A DNA stretch of 64,000 nt, taken from Megasphaera sp. MJR8396C (lineage in GTDB: Bacteria; Bacillota; Negativicutes; Veillonellales; Megasphaeraceae). Positions within the stretch are counted from its first letter, which is position 1. Each line of letters starts with the position of its first letter. Of the stretch, positions 25,441 through 34,500 are shown piece by piece. The notes beneath the pieces are model-generated. The model ran no database searches. It was not told the origin of the DNA and worked only from the letters and a program-made list of their open reading frames with translations. The DNA is taken from positions 23,904-87,903 of the forward strand of contig NZ_KQ958207.1 in assembly GCF_001546855.1 (NCBI RefSeq), read 5' to 3'. Made by a program: the position numbers and the translations under genes.

Positions 25441-26562
25441 ATGCGTCGAGTTATTATTTCCGGAGGCGGCACAGGCGGCCACATCTACCCGGCTATTACC
25501 ATTGCCCGGGCGATTGCCGACATTGAGCCCACCGAATTTCTCTACGTCGGCTCCAAAATCGGCCTGGAAAATACCTTGATTCCAAAAGAAGGGTTGCCCT
25601 TCGTTACCCTCGACGTGCGGGGCCTCGAACGGAAGATTTCCGTCCGCAACCTGGTCACACTCGGGAAGACAGCAGCCAGTCTGATTAAGGCAGAAGGCAT
25701 TATCCATAAATTTAAACCGGACGTCGTCATCGGTACAGGTGGTTTCGTCTGCGGCCCGGTCCTGTTGGCCGCAAGTCTCAGCGGTGTACCGTCACTGATC
25801 CAGGAACAAAACGTCATCCCCGGCGTTACCAATACGATTTTGAGCCGCTTTGTCAATCGCGTTGCTCTCGGTTATGAAGAAGCTGCCGAGCGTTTTCGCA
25901 GAAAAAGCATTCTCGTTTATACAGGCAATCCCGTCCGCAAGGATATTTTGACGGTTACCCGCGAAGAGGGCCGGAAAAAACTGGGATTGGATCCCCATAA
26001 ATTCACCCTCCTCGTCGCCGGCGGCAGCCGCGGTGCCCGCAGCATCAACACGGCGATGATCGAGGTTCATAAACATTTTCGCAACGACGATACAATACAG
26101 ATCCTCCACGTTACCGGCGATCACGAATACGACCGCGTCGTAAAGCAGCTGTCAGGCATCGAATGCCGCGGCCGCTACGGTAAGGGGAGCCGCATCATCC
26201 CGTATCTTCACCACATGCCGGAAGCCCTGGCTGCCTGCGACCTGGCCGTATACCGGGCCGGTGCCGTCGGCCTTGCTGAGCTGACCGTCCGCGGCGTACC
26301 GTCGATTCTCATTCCCTATCCCTATGCAGCCGAAGATCATCAGCGCTACAATGCACAGGCCCTGGTCATGTGCGGAGCCGCCAAGATGATCCTCGATAAG
26401 ATGCTGACCGGGCGGGAACTATTGGAAGAAATCATTCACTTAAAAGACGATCCGTCGGCCCTGGCTGCCATGGGCAAAGCCAGCCGTTCGATGGGCAAGC
26501 CTCAGGCCGCTCAGGATATTGCTGAACTGGCCTTGTCGATTGCCCGAAACCGTCGTCCGTAA
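25441..26562 (+). CDS. murG: Lipid II-forming GlcNAc transferase
   Basis: Transfers GlcNAc from UDP-GlcNAc to lipid I on the cytosolic face of the inner membrane. The 373-residue GT28 enzyme has the first glycine loop G-G-G-T-G-G-H-I-Y-P near residue 7. It shows I-G-T-G-G-F-V-C near residue 98, V-A-G-G-S-R-G-A-R near residue 190, and the donor-site R-A-G-A-V-G-L-A-E-L near residue 274. GGAGG precedes the ATG. Confidence 0.95.
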   Translation: MRRVIISGGGTGGHIYPAITIARAIADIEPTEFLYVGSKIGLENTLIPKEGLPFVTLDVRGLERKISVRNLVTLGKTAASLIKAEGIIHKFKPDVVIGTGGFVCGPVLLAASLSGVPSLIQEQNVIPGVTNTILSRFVNRVALGYEEAAERFRRKSILVYTGNPVRKDILTVTREEGRKKLGLDPHKFTLLVAGGSRGARSINTAMIEVHKHFRNDDTIQILHVTGDHEYDRVVKQLSGIECRGRYGKGSRIIPYLHHMPEALAACDLAVYRAGAVGLAELTVRGVPSILIPYPYAAEDHQRYNAQALVMCGAAKMILDKMLTGRELLEEIIHLKDDPSALAAMGKASRSMGKPQAAQDIAELALSIARNRRP

Positions 26563-26577
26563 CAGGAGAGAAGAAGG

Positions 26578-27981
26578 GTGTGGAATAAACCTATGGTTAA
26601 TCTGAACGATGTGACAAACGTTCATTTTATTGGAATTGCCGGAGCCGGAATGCGGGCAATTGCCAATGTTTTTATTGAAAAAGGATATCGCGTATCCGGC
26701 TCAGACCTCAAAGCCTCGCCTGTAACGGAGCAGTTTGCCAAGCGCGGAGCCCGTATCTGCATTGGCCAAAGCCCTGACAATTTGCAGGATGCCCAGGTCG
26801 TCGTCATTTCGTCGGCCATTCGCGACAACAACGTCGAACTCGTTGAAGCACGGCGCCGGCAGATTCCGGTCATCCACCGTTCCGATGCGCTGGTTCACAT
26901 CATGAGCTGGGGCAAAGGCATCTCGGTGGCCGGTGCTCACGGCAAGACGACGACGTCGTCCATGCTGGGCCAGGTCTTTGAAGAATGCCGGCAGGACCCG
27001 ACCATCGTCATTGGCGGGGAAGTCGACTACCTGCACAGCAACTCGATTTTAGGGAAGGGGCAGTACGTCATTGCCGAAGCCGATGAAAGCGACGGCACCT
27101 TTCTCAAACAGCATCCGTATATCGCCGTCGTCACTAATATTGACGCCGACCACATGGATCATTACAACTCTCTTGATAATGTCATCGCCGCCTTTAAGGA
27201 ATTTATCCAGAAACTCGATCCCGAAGAAGGCTTGGCCGTCTTGTGTTTTGAAAATGACAAGATCCGCGCCATGGCGCCTGCCATCGGACGGCGCTACGTT
27301 TCCTACGGCCTCGAACAGCCGGCGGATTACCAGGCAAGAGATCTTCACTACCTGAAAGGAAAACTCCACTTTGGCGTCTATAAGGGCGGCCAAAAGATGG
27401 GCGATATGGTCTTAAATGTACCGGGCCGGCATAACGTCTTGAACGCTTTGGCGACGACGGCCGTTGCCGATGCCTGCGACCTGCCTTTTGAAGAGGTAGC
27501 CGCTGCCATGAGCCATTTCCATGGGGCTAAGCGCCGGTTCCAGACCAAGGGCTTTGTCGGCGACGTTTGGGTCGTCGATGACTATGCCCACCATCCGACG
27601 GAAATCAACGCTACCCTGACGGCGGCCCGCGACATGGGAACACACCGCGTCGTCTGTCTCTTCCAGCCGCACCGCTATACGCGGACCCAGCTCCTTCTCG
27701 AACAGTACGGCAGTGCCTTTGCCAAGGCCGATAAACTGATCGTGACCGATGTATACAGTGCCGGTGAAGATCCCATTCCCGGCGTATCGGGCGAACTCAT
27801 TGCCAAAAAGGTCAAGGAGACGACGGGACAAGACGTCACCTACATTCCTCATAAAGAGGATTTGGTTGCTTATTTGAAAGAAACCTCGAAGCCCCTCGAT
27901 TTAGTCATCACCATGGGTGCCGGAGATATTTATAAAGTCGGCGAACAGTATATTGCCGAAGCGAAAGAAATGGAGAAATAA
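26578..27981 (+). CDS. murC: UDP-MurNAc:L-Ala ligase
   Basis: Adds L-alanine to UDP-MurNAc, the first peptide step. The 467-residue protein shows H-F-I-G-I-A-G-A-G-M near residue 16, A-G-A-H-G-K-T-T-T-S near residue 120, and D-D-Y-A-H-H-P-T-E near residue 337. GTG at 26578 is placed 9 bases after AGGAG and is preferred over the ATG at 26593. ddl follows after 3 bases; murB, often found here, is missing. Confidence 0.95.
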   Translation: MWNKPMVNLNDVTNVHFIGIAGAGMRAIANVFIEKGYRVSGSDLKASPVTEQFAKRGARICIGQSPDNLQDAQVVVISSAIRDNNVELVEARRRQIPVIHRSDALVHIMSWGKGISVAGAHGKTTTSSMLGQVFEECRQDPTIVIGGEVDYLHSNSILGKGQYVIAEADESDGTFLKQHPYIAVVTNIDADHMDHYNSLDNVIAAFKEFIQKLDPEEGLAVLCFENDKIRAMAPAIGRRYVSYGLEQPADYQARDLHYLKGKLHFGVYKGGQKMGDMVLNVPGRHNVLNALATTAVADACDLPFEEVAAAMSHFHGAKRRFQTKGFVGDVWVVDDYAHHPTEINATLTAARDMGTHRVVCLFQPHRYTRTQLLLEQYGSAFAKADKLIVTDVYSAGEDPIPGVSGELIAKKVKETTGQDVTYIPHKEDLVAYLKETSKPLDLVITMGAGDIYKVGEQYIAEAKEMEK

Positions 27982-27984
27982 CGC

Positions 27985-28923
27985 ATGGAAGACATGAAAG
28001 GTAAACATATTGCCGTCGTCGTCGGCGGCCCTTCGACAGAAGCGGAAGTATCGCGCCGCACGGGAGCTGCCATTGCCGAAGCACTGAAGAAAAAAGGCTA
28101 TGCCATCGAAACGATTGAACTCGTGCCGCATACCTTAGCAGCCACCTTGAAAGAAAAGAAGATCGACGTCGTATTCAACGCCCTTCACGGCCGTTACGGC
28201 GAAGACGGCGTCCTCCAGGGCCTGTGCGAAATGATGGGCATTCCCTATACCGGCCCGGGCGTCATGGCCAGTGCCGTCGGCATGAATAAGGTCATGAGCA
28301 AGGCCGCCTTCAAGGGCGCCGGCATTGCTACCGCTCCCTTTTCCTATTACTTTGCCAATCAAGATCGCAAGGCTATCATCGCCGATATTGAAAAGCAGTT
28401 TTCCCTGCCCGTCGTCATCAAGTCGTCCGGCCAGGGTTCGAGCATCGGGACGGTCATCGTAACGGCTCGGGAAGAACTGGAAGCAGCCCTTGAAGAAGCT
28501 TTTAAGTACAGCACCTCTATCGTAGCCGAAGCTTTCATCGACGGCGATGAATTTACCGTTGCCGTCATGGACGGACTGGCCTTTCCGGTCATTCAGATCG
28601 TATCCAGCACGGGGAAATACGACTTTTATTCGAAATACGAACCGGGGATTGCCAAGCACATCTGCCCGGCTCCGATTTCACCAGCTTTGACTAAGGAAAT
28701 GCAGGATCTGGCTTTAAACGTATTCCGCCTGTGCCATTGTAGCGGCGTATCCCGCGTCGATATGATGACCGATAAAGAAGGTCATCCCTTCGTCCTTGAA
28801 ATCAATACTGTACCGGGGATGACGGCGACCAGCCTGGTTCCTGACGCAGCTCGGGCTATGGGCCTTTCTTTTGAAGATTTGTGCGAAAAGATTTTGCTCG
28901 AAGCATCGGTAGGTAAATTCTAA
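27985..28923 (+). CDS. ddl: D-alanine-D-alanine ligase
   Basis: Joins two D-alanines for MurF. The 312-residue ATP-grasp enzyme begins with the V-V-V-G-G-P-S-T-E-A-E-V-S signature. It has N-A-L-H-G-R-Y-G-E-D-G near residue 64, G-Q-G-S-S-I-G-T near residue 149, and ends its core with E-I-N-T-V-P-G-M-T near residue 272. Its position between murC and ftsQ replaces murB compared with many Firmicute clusters. Stop and ftsQ start overlap (TAATG). Confidence 0.95.
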   Translation: MEDMKGKHIAVVVGGPSTEAEVSRRTGAAIAEALKKKGYAIETIELVPHTLAATLKEKKIDVVFNALHGRYGEDGVLQGLCEMMGIPYTGPGVMASAVGMNKVMSKAAFKGAGIATAPFSYYFANQDRKAIIADIEKQFSLPVVIKSSGQGSSIGTVIVTAREELEAALEEAFKYSTSIVAEAFIDGDEFTVAVMDGLAFPVIQIVSSTGKYDFYSKYEPGIAKHICPAPISPALTKEMQDLALNVFRLCHCSGVSRVDMMTDKEGHPFVLEINTVPGMTATSLVPDAARAMGLSFEDLCEKILLEASVGKF

Positions 28924-29819
28924 TGAAACAGCATCCATATCCGGGAAGGCGGCCGCGAACGGTAGTGCCGAACGATCCTCATGATGTCTTTGTGCCTCCT
29001 CATCTTGACAGGGATCCCTTGCGCAGCGATGAGGATATGAGACAAGCTGAAGAAGAGGAACGTCGCCGTCAGCAGCTGCGGCAGGCTGCCCGACTGAAGA
29101 AAAAAAGAAAGCAGCAGAAAAAAGCGCGTGCCCGCCGGCGCAGATGCACCATCATCCTGGGCGTCATCGGTGTCTTTGCCTTGTGGCTGTTCCTGCGGTT
29201 GGCACCGGTTCCCTTTGGCACGATCATCGTTGACGGCAATGAAAATATGTCCTTTGACGATGTGTACCGCGCTGCCGGAGCCTATTCCTACGTCAACGTC
29301 GTCCAGTTGTCGACAGACGGCATCGAAGAACGGCTGAAAAAAGACCTGCGCATTGCCGATGCCACCGTAACCCGGGAATTTCCGGCGACGATTCACATCG
29401 AGTTGACCGAACGCAAGCCGGCAGCCATCATTACGACGCTCTACGGCTTTGCCTACGTCGATAAGACAGGAAGGGTCATCGACTTAGAACCGCAGATTAA
29501 AGGTGTTTCCCTGCCGATCATGACCGGGAAGAAGGTAGACAACCTGCTCCTGGGCGATCCGACCCTTCAGGCAGCCATGGCATATCTCCAGAGCCTGCCG
29601 CCGGATCTGCTTAAAACGATTGCCGAAGTAAACGTCGGGAATCCCGAAAGCATCGTCGCCTATACGACCGATTCCATTCCTATCCGCCTTGGTAAGGGCG
29701 ATGACCCGGCCGAACGGGCCAAGATGACGGAAACGTTGCTTACGGAAGCCAAAAGCAACGGAATCAACGTCCAGTATATCGATACCGATCTGAGGGCGCC
29801 GGCCATTAAGGCAAAATAA
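28923..29819 (+). CDS. ftsQ: Cell-division protein FtsQ/DivIB
   Basis: A 298-residue bitopic protein: a long highly charged cytoplasmic N-terminus (about residues 40-75 are Lys, Arg, Glu and Gln rich), one helix at about 76-94, then a POTRA-like domain starting V-P-F-G-T-I-I-V-D-G-N and a beta-rich FtsQ domain with E-R-K-P-A-A-I-I. It is a divisome scaffold working with FtsL. It is coupled to ddl by a one-base overlap. The basic N-terminal stretch is longer than in E. coli FtsQ. Confidence 0.88.
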   Translation: MKQHPYPGRRPRTVVPNDPHDVFVPPHLDRDPLRSDEDMRQAEEEERRRQQLRQAARLKKKRKQQKKARARRRRCTIILGVIGVFALWLFLRLAPVPFGTIIVDGNENMSFDDVYRAAGAYSYVNVVQLSTDGIEERLKKDLRIADATVTREFPATIHIELTERKPAAIITTLYGFAYVDKTGRVIDLEPQIKGVSLPIMTGKKVDNLLLGDPTLQAAMAYLQSLPPDLLKTIAEVNVGNPESIVAYTTDSIPIRLGKGDDPAERAKMTETLLTEAKSNGINVQYIDTDLRAPAIKAK

Positions 29820-29938
29820 AGGCGCTTGTGGCCTTGATTTTTAAAAACAGCTAGATAATTTTTCTAAGATAGTGTAAAATAATAAAGAATCCTACTGCAC
29901 AAGGTGTGCGTATAGAGTCCGAAGGAGGAAAATGCGAT

Positions 29939-30976
29939 ATGGCAGAGTTTGCGAATATAAAAGTAATTGGTGTCGGCGGCGGCGGTAACAACGCTGTCAA
30001 CCGTATGATAGAAAGCGGTTTACAGGGTGTCCAGTTCATCTCGGTCAACACGGAAGACCAGGTACTGGAAGTATCCCAAGCCGATGTCAAAATTCAAATC
30101 GGTGAAAAATTGACACGCGGCCTCGGCGCCGGTGCCAATCCTCAGGTTGGTGAACAGGCTGCCCTTGAAAGCAAAGAAGAAATCATCAAGGCTCTCCAAG
30201 GTGCCGATATGGTATTCGTTACGGCCGGCATGGGCGGCGGTACCGGTACCGGTGCAGCACCTATCGTAGCTGAATGTGCTAAGGAAATGGGCGCCCTCAC
30301 GGTCGCTGTCGTTACCAAACCGTTCTTATTCGAAGGTAAGCGCCGCAGAGAAGTTGCCGAAAAAGGTGCCGACTACTTGAAAGAAAAAGTCGATACCATC
30401 ATTACCATTCCTAATGATAAACTGCTCCAGATCATCGACAAGAAGACGCCCCTTAAAGACGCTTTCCTCGTCGCTGATGACGTACTCCGCCAGGGCGTCC
30501 AGGGCATTTCCGACTTGATCACGACGACCGGTCTGATCAACCTCGACTTTGCCGACGTCAAGACGATCATGTCCGACCAGGGCGAAGCCATTATGGGTAT
30601 CGGCATCGGCTCCGGTGAAAACCGTGCTGTCGAAGCTGTCGACGGTGCTATCCACAGCGCCCTCTTAGAAATGAGCATCGACGGCGCTCAGAGCATCCTG
30701 CTCAACGTCACCGGCGGTCCGGACGTCAGCTTGTACGAAATCAACGAAGCTGCTGAAAAAGTGGCTGAAGCCGTTGATCCGGAAGCCAACATCATCTTCG
30801 GTTCGGTCATCGATCCGGACATGGAAGATTCGATCCGCATTACGGTCGTCGCTACGGGTTTCGGTAAAGAACCGTCTTCGATTCCTTCTTTCGGACAGGG
30901 AACGGGCGGAACGACAAAATCCGGCGATAAAAAAGATAGTGCCGGCGGCGTAGAAATTCCTGCGTGGATGAGATAA
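29939..30976 (+). CDS. ftsZ: Cell-division GTPase FtsZ
   Basis: Tubulin-like GTPase forming the Z ring. The 345-residue protein starts [20 protein letters not shown]. It has the tubulin signature [10 protein letters not shown] near residue 99, N-x-D loop and T7 region L-I-N-L-D-F-A-D near residue 200, a short linker, and the conserved C-terminal tail V-E-I-P-A-W-M-R, which docks membrane tethers. ATG at 29939 lies 10 bases after GAAGGAGG. ftsA is not upstream, so SepF or a distant FtsA must tether it. A 119-base gap upstream includes a possible TAAAAT -10 box at 29875. Confidence 0.97.
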   Translation: MAEFANIKVIGVGGGGNNAVNRMIESGLQGVQFISVNTEDQVLEVSQADVKIQIGEKLTRGLGAGANPQVGEQAALESKEEIIKALQGADMVFVTAGMGGGTGTGAAPIVAECAKEMGALTVAVVTKPFLFEGKRRREVAEKGADYLKEKVDTIITIPNDKLLQIIDKKTPLKDAFLVADDVLRQGVQGISDLITTTGLINLDFADVKTIMSDQGEAIMGIGIGSGENRAVEAVDGAIHSALLEMSIDGAQSILLNVTGGPDVSLYEINEAAEKVAEAVDPEANIIFGSVIDPDMEDSIRITVVATGFGKEPSSIPSFGQGTGGTTKSGDKKDSAGGVEIPAWMR

Positions 30977-30984
30977 TCAGCATG

Positions 30985-31018
30985 AAAAAAAGCGGATCCC
31001 GGCGGACCCGCTTTTTTT
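30985..31018 (+). terminator. Intrinsic terminator after ftsZ
   Basis: An A7 run leads into AGCGGATCC (30991-30999) pairing with GGACCCGCT (31003-31011) with one mismatch, followed by seven more T. It starts 8 bases after the ftsZ stop and closes the division cluster. Confidence 0.88.
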
Positions 31019-31052
31019 AAAAATATCGTCGGAAAGAAGGTAGGGAAGAAGG

Positions 31053-31517
31053 ATGAGATGCCCATTTTGTCAATGTGCAGATACAAAAGTAACCGATTCA
31101 CGGGCAACCGATGATGGCAAGGCCATCCGCCGCCGGCGCGAATGCCAGGACTGCGGCCGTCGGTTTACGACGTATGAGATGGTCGAAGAAGTGCCCCTCA
31201 TCGTCGTCAAGAAAGACGGACGCCATGAACTGTTCGACCGCAATAAATTGATCAACGGCCTGCTTCGGGCCTGCAACAAGCGGGAAGTCACGCGCCGACA
31301 GCTGGAAGAAATTGTCACCAAGGTTGAACGCAATATCCGCAATACACTGGCTCAAGAAGTATCCAGTGAAAAAATAGGGGAAATGGTTCTGCGCGAACTG
31401 CGCTCTGTCGATGCCGTTGCCTATATCCGCTTTGCTTCCGTATACCGCGAGTTTGCCGACTTAGAAAGTTTTATGGCTGAATTACAGTATCTCATGGGTA
31501 CGAAAGAGAAAAAATAA
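31053..31517 (+). CDS. nrdR: Ribonucleotide reductase repressor NrdR
   Basis: A 154-residue repressor of ribonucleotide reductase genes. The N-terminal zinc ribbon has C-P-F-C at residues 3-6 and C-Q-D-C at about 31-34, with S-R-A-T-D-D-G and R-R-R-R-E-C between. The ATP-cone domain follows from about residue 48 with V-V-K-K-D-G-R-H-E-L-F. Length and domain order are standard. No NrdR box or nrd gene is in the window; it precedes hldE by 21 bases. Confidence 0.96.
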   Translation: MRCPFCQCADTKVTDSRATDDGKAIRRRRECQDCGRRFTTYEMVEEVPLIVVKKDGRHELFDRNKLINGLLRACNKREVTRRQLEEIVTKVERNIRNTLAQEVSSEKIGEMVLRELRSVDAVAYIRFASVYREFADLESFMAELQYLMGTKEKK

Positions 31518-31538
31518 GAGATTGAATCGAGGAACGCT

Positions 31539-33020
31539 ATGACAGAAAATTACATCGACCACTTTTTTTATCATGTCTTGCCGAACCTGAAAATTGCCGT
31601 CATCGGAGATATCATGGTCGACCGCTACATCTTTGGCAAGGTCGAACGCATTTCACCGGAAGCACCGGTGCCGGTCAATAAAGTCGATCACATGACGTCG
31701 GTCTTAGGCGGGGCAGCCAATGTCGCCTCCAACCTGGCCAATTTGGACTGCCATGTCTTATTAGGCGGTCTCATTGGCGACGATGAAAACGCCGATTTGC
31801 TCCACGATTTATTGACCGAGTCTCATATCGACGGCTCTGGTCTGGTCGTGCGAAAAGACCATGCGACGACGACTAAGATGCGCATCCTTGGCTCCCGGCA
31901 GCAGATGGTCCGCCTCGATTTTGAAGAAGTGACGCCTTTAGCCGAAAAGGAAGAAGAAATCCTTCTCAACTGGCTGCATCAGCAGCTTGCGACGGGCCTC
32001 GATGGCATTATTCTGTCGGACTACCAAAAAGGCGTTCTCACCGATTCCTTGTCTAAAAAAGTCATCGAAGCCGCTAATAACGCGCATATCCCAATCCTGG
32101 TCGATCCCAAGGGCAGCGATTGGAGCAAATATAACGGTGCCGACTTCGTGACGCCGAATATGAAAGAATTAGGTGACTGCCTGGGACGCTCCGTTGCCAA
32201 CGAAGGCCAGGCCGTCGTCGAAGCAGCAAGTTCGCTGTATAAACAGTATTCCTTTGCCCACCTCATGGTGACCCGCTCTGAAAAAGGCATCACCGTCGTC
32301 GGAAAAGATGGCAAAGTCTGGAACAATCCGGCCACGGCCCAGGAAGTCTTTGACGTATCCGGCGCCGGCGATACCGTTGCCGCAGCCTTTTTAGCAGCCG
32401 TTGCCGGAAAATTGTCGATTCGCACCAGTCTGCAGATTGCCAATGCCGCAGCCGGGATCGTCGTCACCAAGGTCGGGACCTATCCCATTCATCGCCACGA
32501 GCTCCTGAAATTATGGGAAGATTGGCATCCCGTTCGTTGGCAGCCTTATCAGTCCCTTACCTGGGAGGAAATGGCCCAAAAGATACGGGATTGGCAGCAG
32601 AAAGGGGAAACCGTCGTCTTTACGAACGGCTGTTTCGACATTCTGCACCGCGGTCACGTCCTCTACCTGCAGCAGGCAGCCATGCTGGGCCAGCATCTCG
32701 TCGTCGGCCTCAACTCCGACGACTCTGTACGGCGCCTCAAAGGGGAAACGCGGCCCCTCGTAGCCCAGGAAGACCGGGCCGTTCTGCTCGGAGCCCTGGG
32801 ATGCATCGATGACGTCGTCATCTTTGAGGAGGATACGCCGAAGGAACTCTTAGAAGTCCTCCGTCCCGATATCCTGGTCAAAGGCGGCGATTACAAGGCC
32901 GATGAAGTCATTGGCCGCGAGTCCGTAAAGCGCGTAGAAATCATTTCCTTTGAAGAGGGGTATTCGACGACGGGACTCGTTCAGAAAATAGCTGATTTGG
33001 TAAAGAAGGGGAAAATATGA
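31539..33020 (+). CDS. hldE: Bifunctional heptose 7-phosphate kinase / heptose 1-phosphate adenylyltransferase
   Basis: Makes ADP-D-glycero-beta-D-manno-heptose for LPS core. The 493-residue fusion has an N-terminal PfkB kinase domain (about 1-320) with G-D-I-M-V-D-R-Y, G-G-A-A-N-V-A-S and the catalytic V-S-G-A-G-D-T-V-A motif near residue 274. A C-terminal cytidylyltransferase-like domain contains F-T-N-G-C-F-D-I-L-H-R-G-H near residue 362. Both activities look intact. The stop overlaps hldD (ATGA). It proves LPS-type core synthesis in this Firmicute-like genome. Confidence 0.95.
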   Translation: MTENYIDHFFYHVLPNLKIAVIGDIMVDRYIFGKVERISPEAPVPVNKVDHMTSVLGGAANVASNLANLDCHVLLGGLIGDDENADLLHDLLTESHIDGSGLVVRKDHATTTKMRILGSRQQMVRLDFEEVTPLAEKEEEILLNWLHQQLATGLDGIILSDYQKGVLTDSLSKKVIEAANNAHIPILVDPKGSDWSKYNGADFVTPNMKELGDCLGRSVANEGQAVVEAASSLYKQYSFAHLMVTRSEKGITVVGKDGKVWNNPATAQEVFDVSGAGDTVAAAFLAAVAGKLSIRTSLQIANAAAGIVVTKVGTYPIHRHELLKLWEDWHPVRWQPYQSLTWEEMAQKIRDWQQKGETVVFTNGCFDILHRGHVLYLQQAAMLGQHLVVGLNSDDSVRRLKGETRPLVAQEDRAVLLGALGCIDDVVIFEEDTPKELLEVLRPDILVKGGDYKADEVIGRESVKRVEIISFEEGYSTTGLVQKIADLVKKGKI

Positions 33021-33982
33021 AAATAGTAACAGGCGGTGCCGGTTTTATCGGCAGCAATATCGTAAAGCAATTGAATAATCGGGGCATCGACGACATCATC
33101 ATCGTCGACGACCTGACCGACGGCCGCAAGTGCCGCAACCTTCAGGGCCTCGATTTCTTTGACTATATGGATTACGCCGACTTCGATGAACAGATGGCCG
33201 ATGATACCTTTGACTGCGGCTACATCGACGTCGTATTCCACGAAGGGGCCTGCTCGGATACAATGAATTACGACGGCCGCTACATGATGAAGAATAACTA
33301 CGAAGGCAGCAAGAACCTCCTGCGCTACTGCATGAGCCGGAAGATTCCCTTCCTCTATGCGTCGTCGGCATCGACTTACGGCAGCGGCAAGAATGGCTTC
33401 CGTGAAGACCCGTCGTGCGAAGAAGCCCTCAATCCCTATGCCTATTCCAAGCTTCAGTTCGACCGTTTCGTCCGCCGTGTTCAGCCTATCGCCAAGAGCC
33501 AGATTGTCGGCTTCCGTTATTTCAACGTCTTCGGACCGCAGGAAAACCACAAGGATAAGATGGCTTCTCTGGTTTACCAGAAATACCATGAACTCCAGGA
33601 AAAAGGGAAGATCACCCTCTTTAAAGGGACGGCAGGCTATGAAGACGGCGGTCAGATCCGCGACTTCATCTATGTAAACGACGTCGTCAACGTCATCTTC
33701 TATTTCTGGGAACATCCGGAACTGTCAGGCATCTATAACTGCGGTACCGGCGTCGGCCATACCTTCAATGAATTTGTCCAGGGTGTCATCGACTACTGCG
33801 GCAAAGGCCATATCGAATACGTGCCTTTCCCGGATATCCTCAAGGGCAAATATCAGAGCTATACCCAGGCCGATACGGAAAATCTCATGAAAGCCGGCTA
33901 TGACAAGGGCTTTACCATCTTGTCGGAAGCCGTCAAGGAATACTGCAGCATCCTCGATAAGAACGGCGGCTATTTCGCATGA
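33017..33982 (+). CDS. hldD: ADP-glyceromanno-heptose 6-epimerase
   Basis: Inverts C6 of ADP-heptose to the L-glycero form. The 321-residue extended SDR has the NAD loop G-G-A-G-F-I-G-S-N at residues 6-14, F-H-E-G-A near residue 75, the catalytic A-Y-S-K-L-Q (Tyr and Lys) near residue 142, and R-Y-F-N-V-F-G-P near residue 168. It overlaps hldE and gmhB by 4 bases each. Confidence 0.95.
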   Translation: MKIVTGGAGFIGSNIVKQLNNRGIDDIIIVDDLTDGRKCRNLQGLDFFDYMDYADFDEQMADDTFDCGYIDVVFHEGACSDTMNYDGRYMMKNNYEGSKNLLRYCMSRKIPFLYASSASTYGSGKNGFREDPSCEEALNPYAYSKLQFDRFVRRVQPIAKSQIVGFRYFNVFGPQENHKDKMASLVYQKYHELQEKGKITLFKGTAGYEDGGQIRDFIYVNDVVNVIFYFWEHPELSGIYNCGTGVGHTFNEFVQGVIDYCGKGHIEYVPFPDILKGKYQSYTQADTENLMKAGYDKGFTILSEAVKEYCSILDKNGGYFA

Positions 33983-34500
33983 GAAAGGCTGTCTTTTTCG
34001 ACCGCGACGGCGTCTTGAACGTCGATAAGTCGTACCTTGGCTTTATCAAGGATTTTGAATGGATGGACGGGGCCAAAGAGGCCCTGGCCTATTTGACGGC
34101 CGAAGGCTATGCCATCATTGTCGTCACCAATCAAAGCGGCGTGGCCCGCGGCTATTATACCGAAGACGATGTAAAGACCCTTCATGACTGGATGTGCCGT
34201 GAAGCCGCCGCTGCCGGCGGGACGATTACGGCCGTTTACTACTGCCCCTATCTTGAAGGAGCGCCGATAAAAGCTTATGATAAAAAGAGCGACTGGCGCA
34301 AACCGGAACCGGGGATGGTCCTGGCCGCGGCCCGCGACTATGATATCGACCTGTCCCAATCCTTTATGATCGGCGATATGACCCGCGACGTCGAATGCGG
34401 CCGCCGGGCCGGCATGGACGGCTATTTGTTTACCGGCGGAAGGCTCGATGATTTTGTGCGGACCATTGTCACAGAAAGGAACGACCGTGAAAGGGTATAA
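33979..34500 (+). CDS. gmhB: Heptose 1,7-bisphosphate phosphatase, zinc loop altered
   Basis: A 173-residue HAD phosphatase removing the C7 phosphate of heptose bisphosphate. Motif I is F-F-D-R-D-G-V-L-N, motif II T-N-Q-S-G-V, and W-R-K-P-E-P-G-M with G-D-M-T-R-D-V-E follows. In E. coli GmhB a structural zinc is held by C-x-H and C-x-C. Here the first site reads C-P-Y and the second S-D-W, so three of the four ligands are gone. Position between hldD and the transferases keeps the assignment secure. Confidence 0.88.
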   Translation: MRKAVFFDRDGVLNVDKSYLGFIKDFEWMDGAKEALAYLTAEGYAIIVVTNQSGVARGYYTEDDVKTLHDWMCREAAAAGGTITAVYYCPYLEGAPIKAYDKKSDWRKPEPGMVLAAARDYDIDLSQSFMIGDMTRDVECGRRAGMDGYLFTGGRLDDFVRTIVTERNDRERV

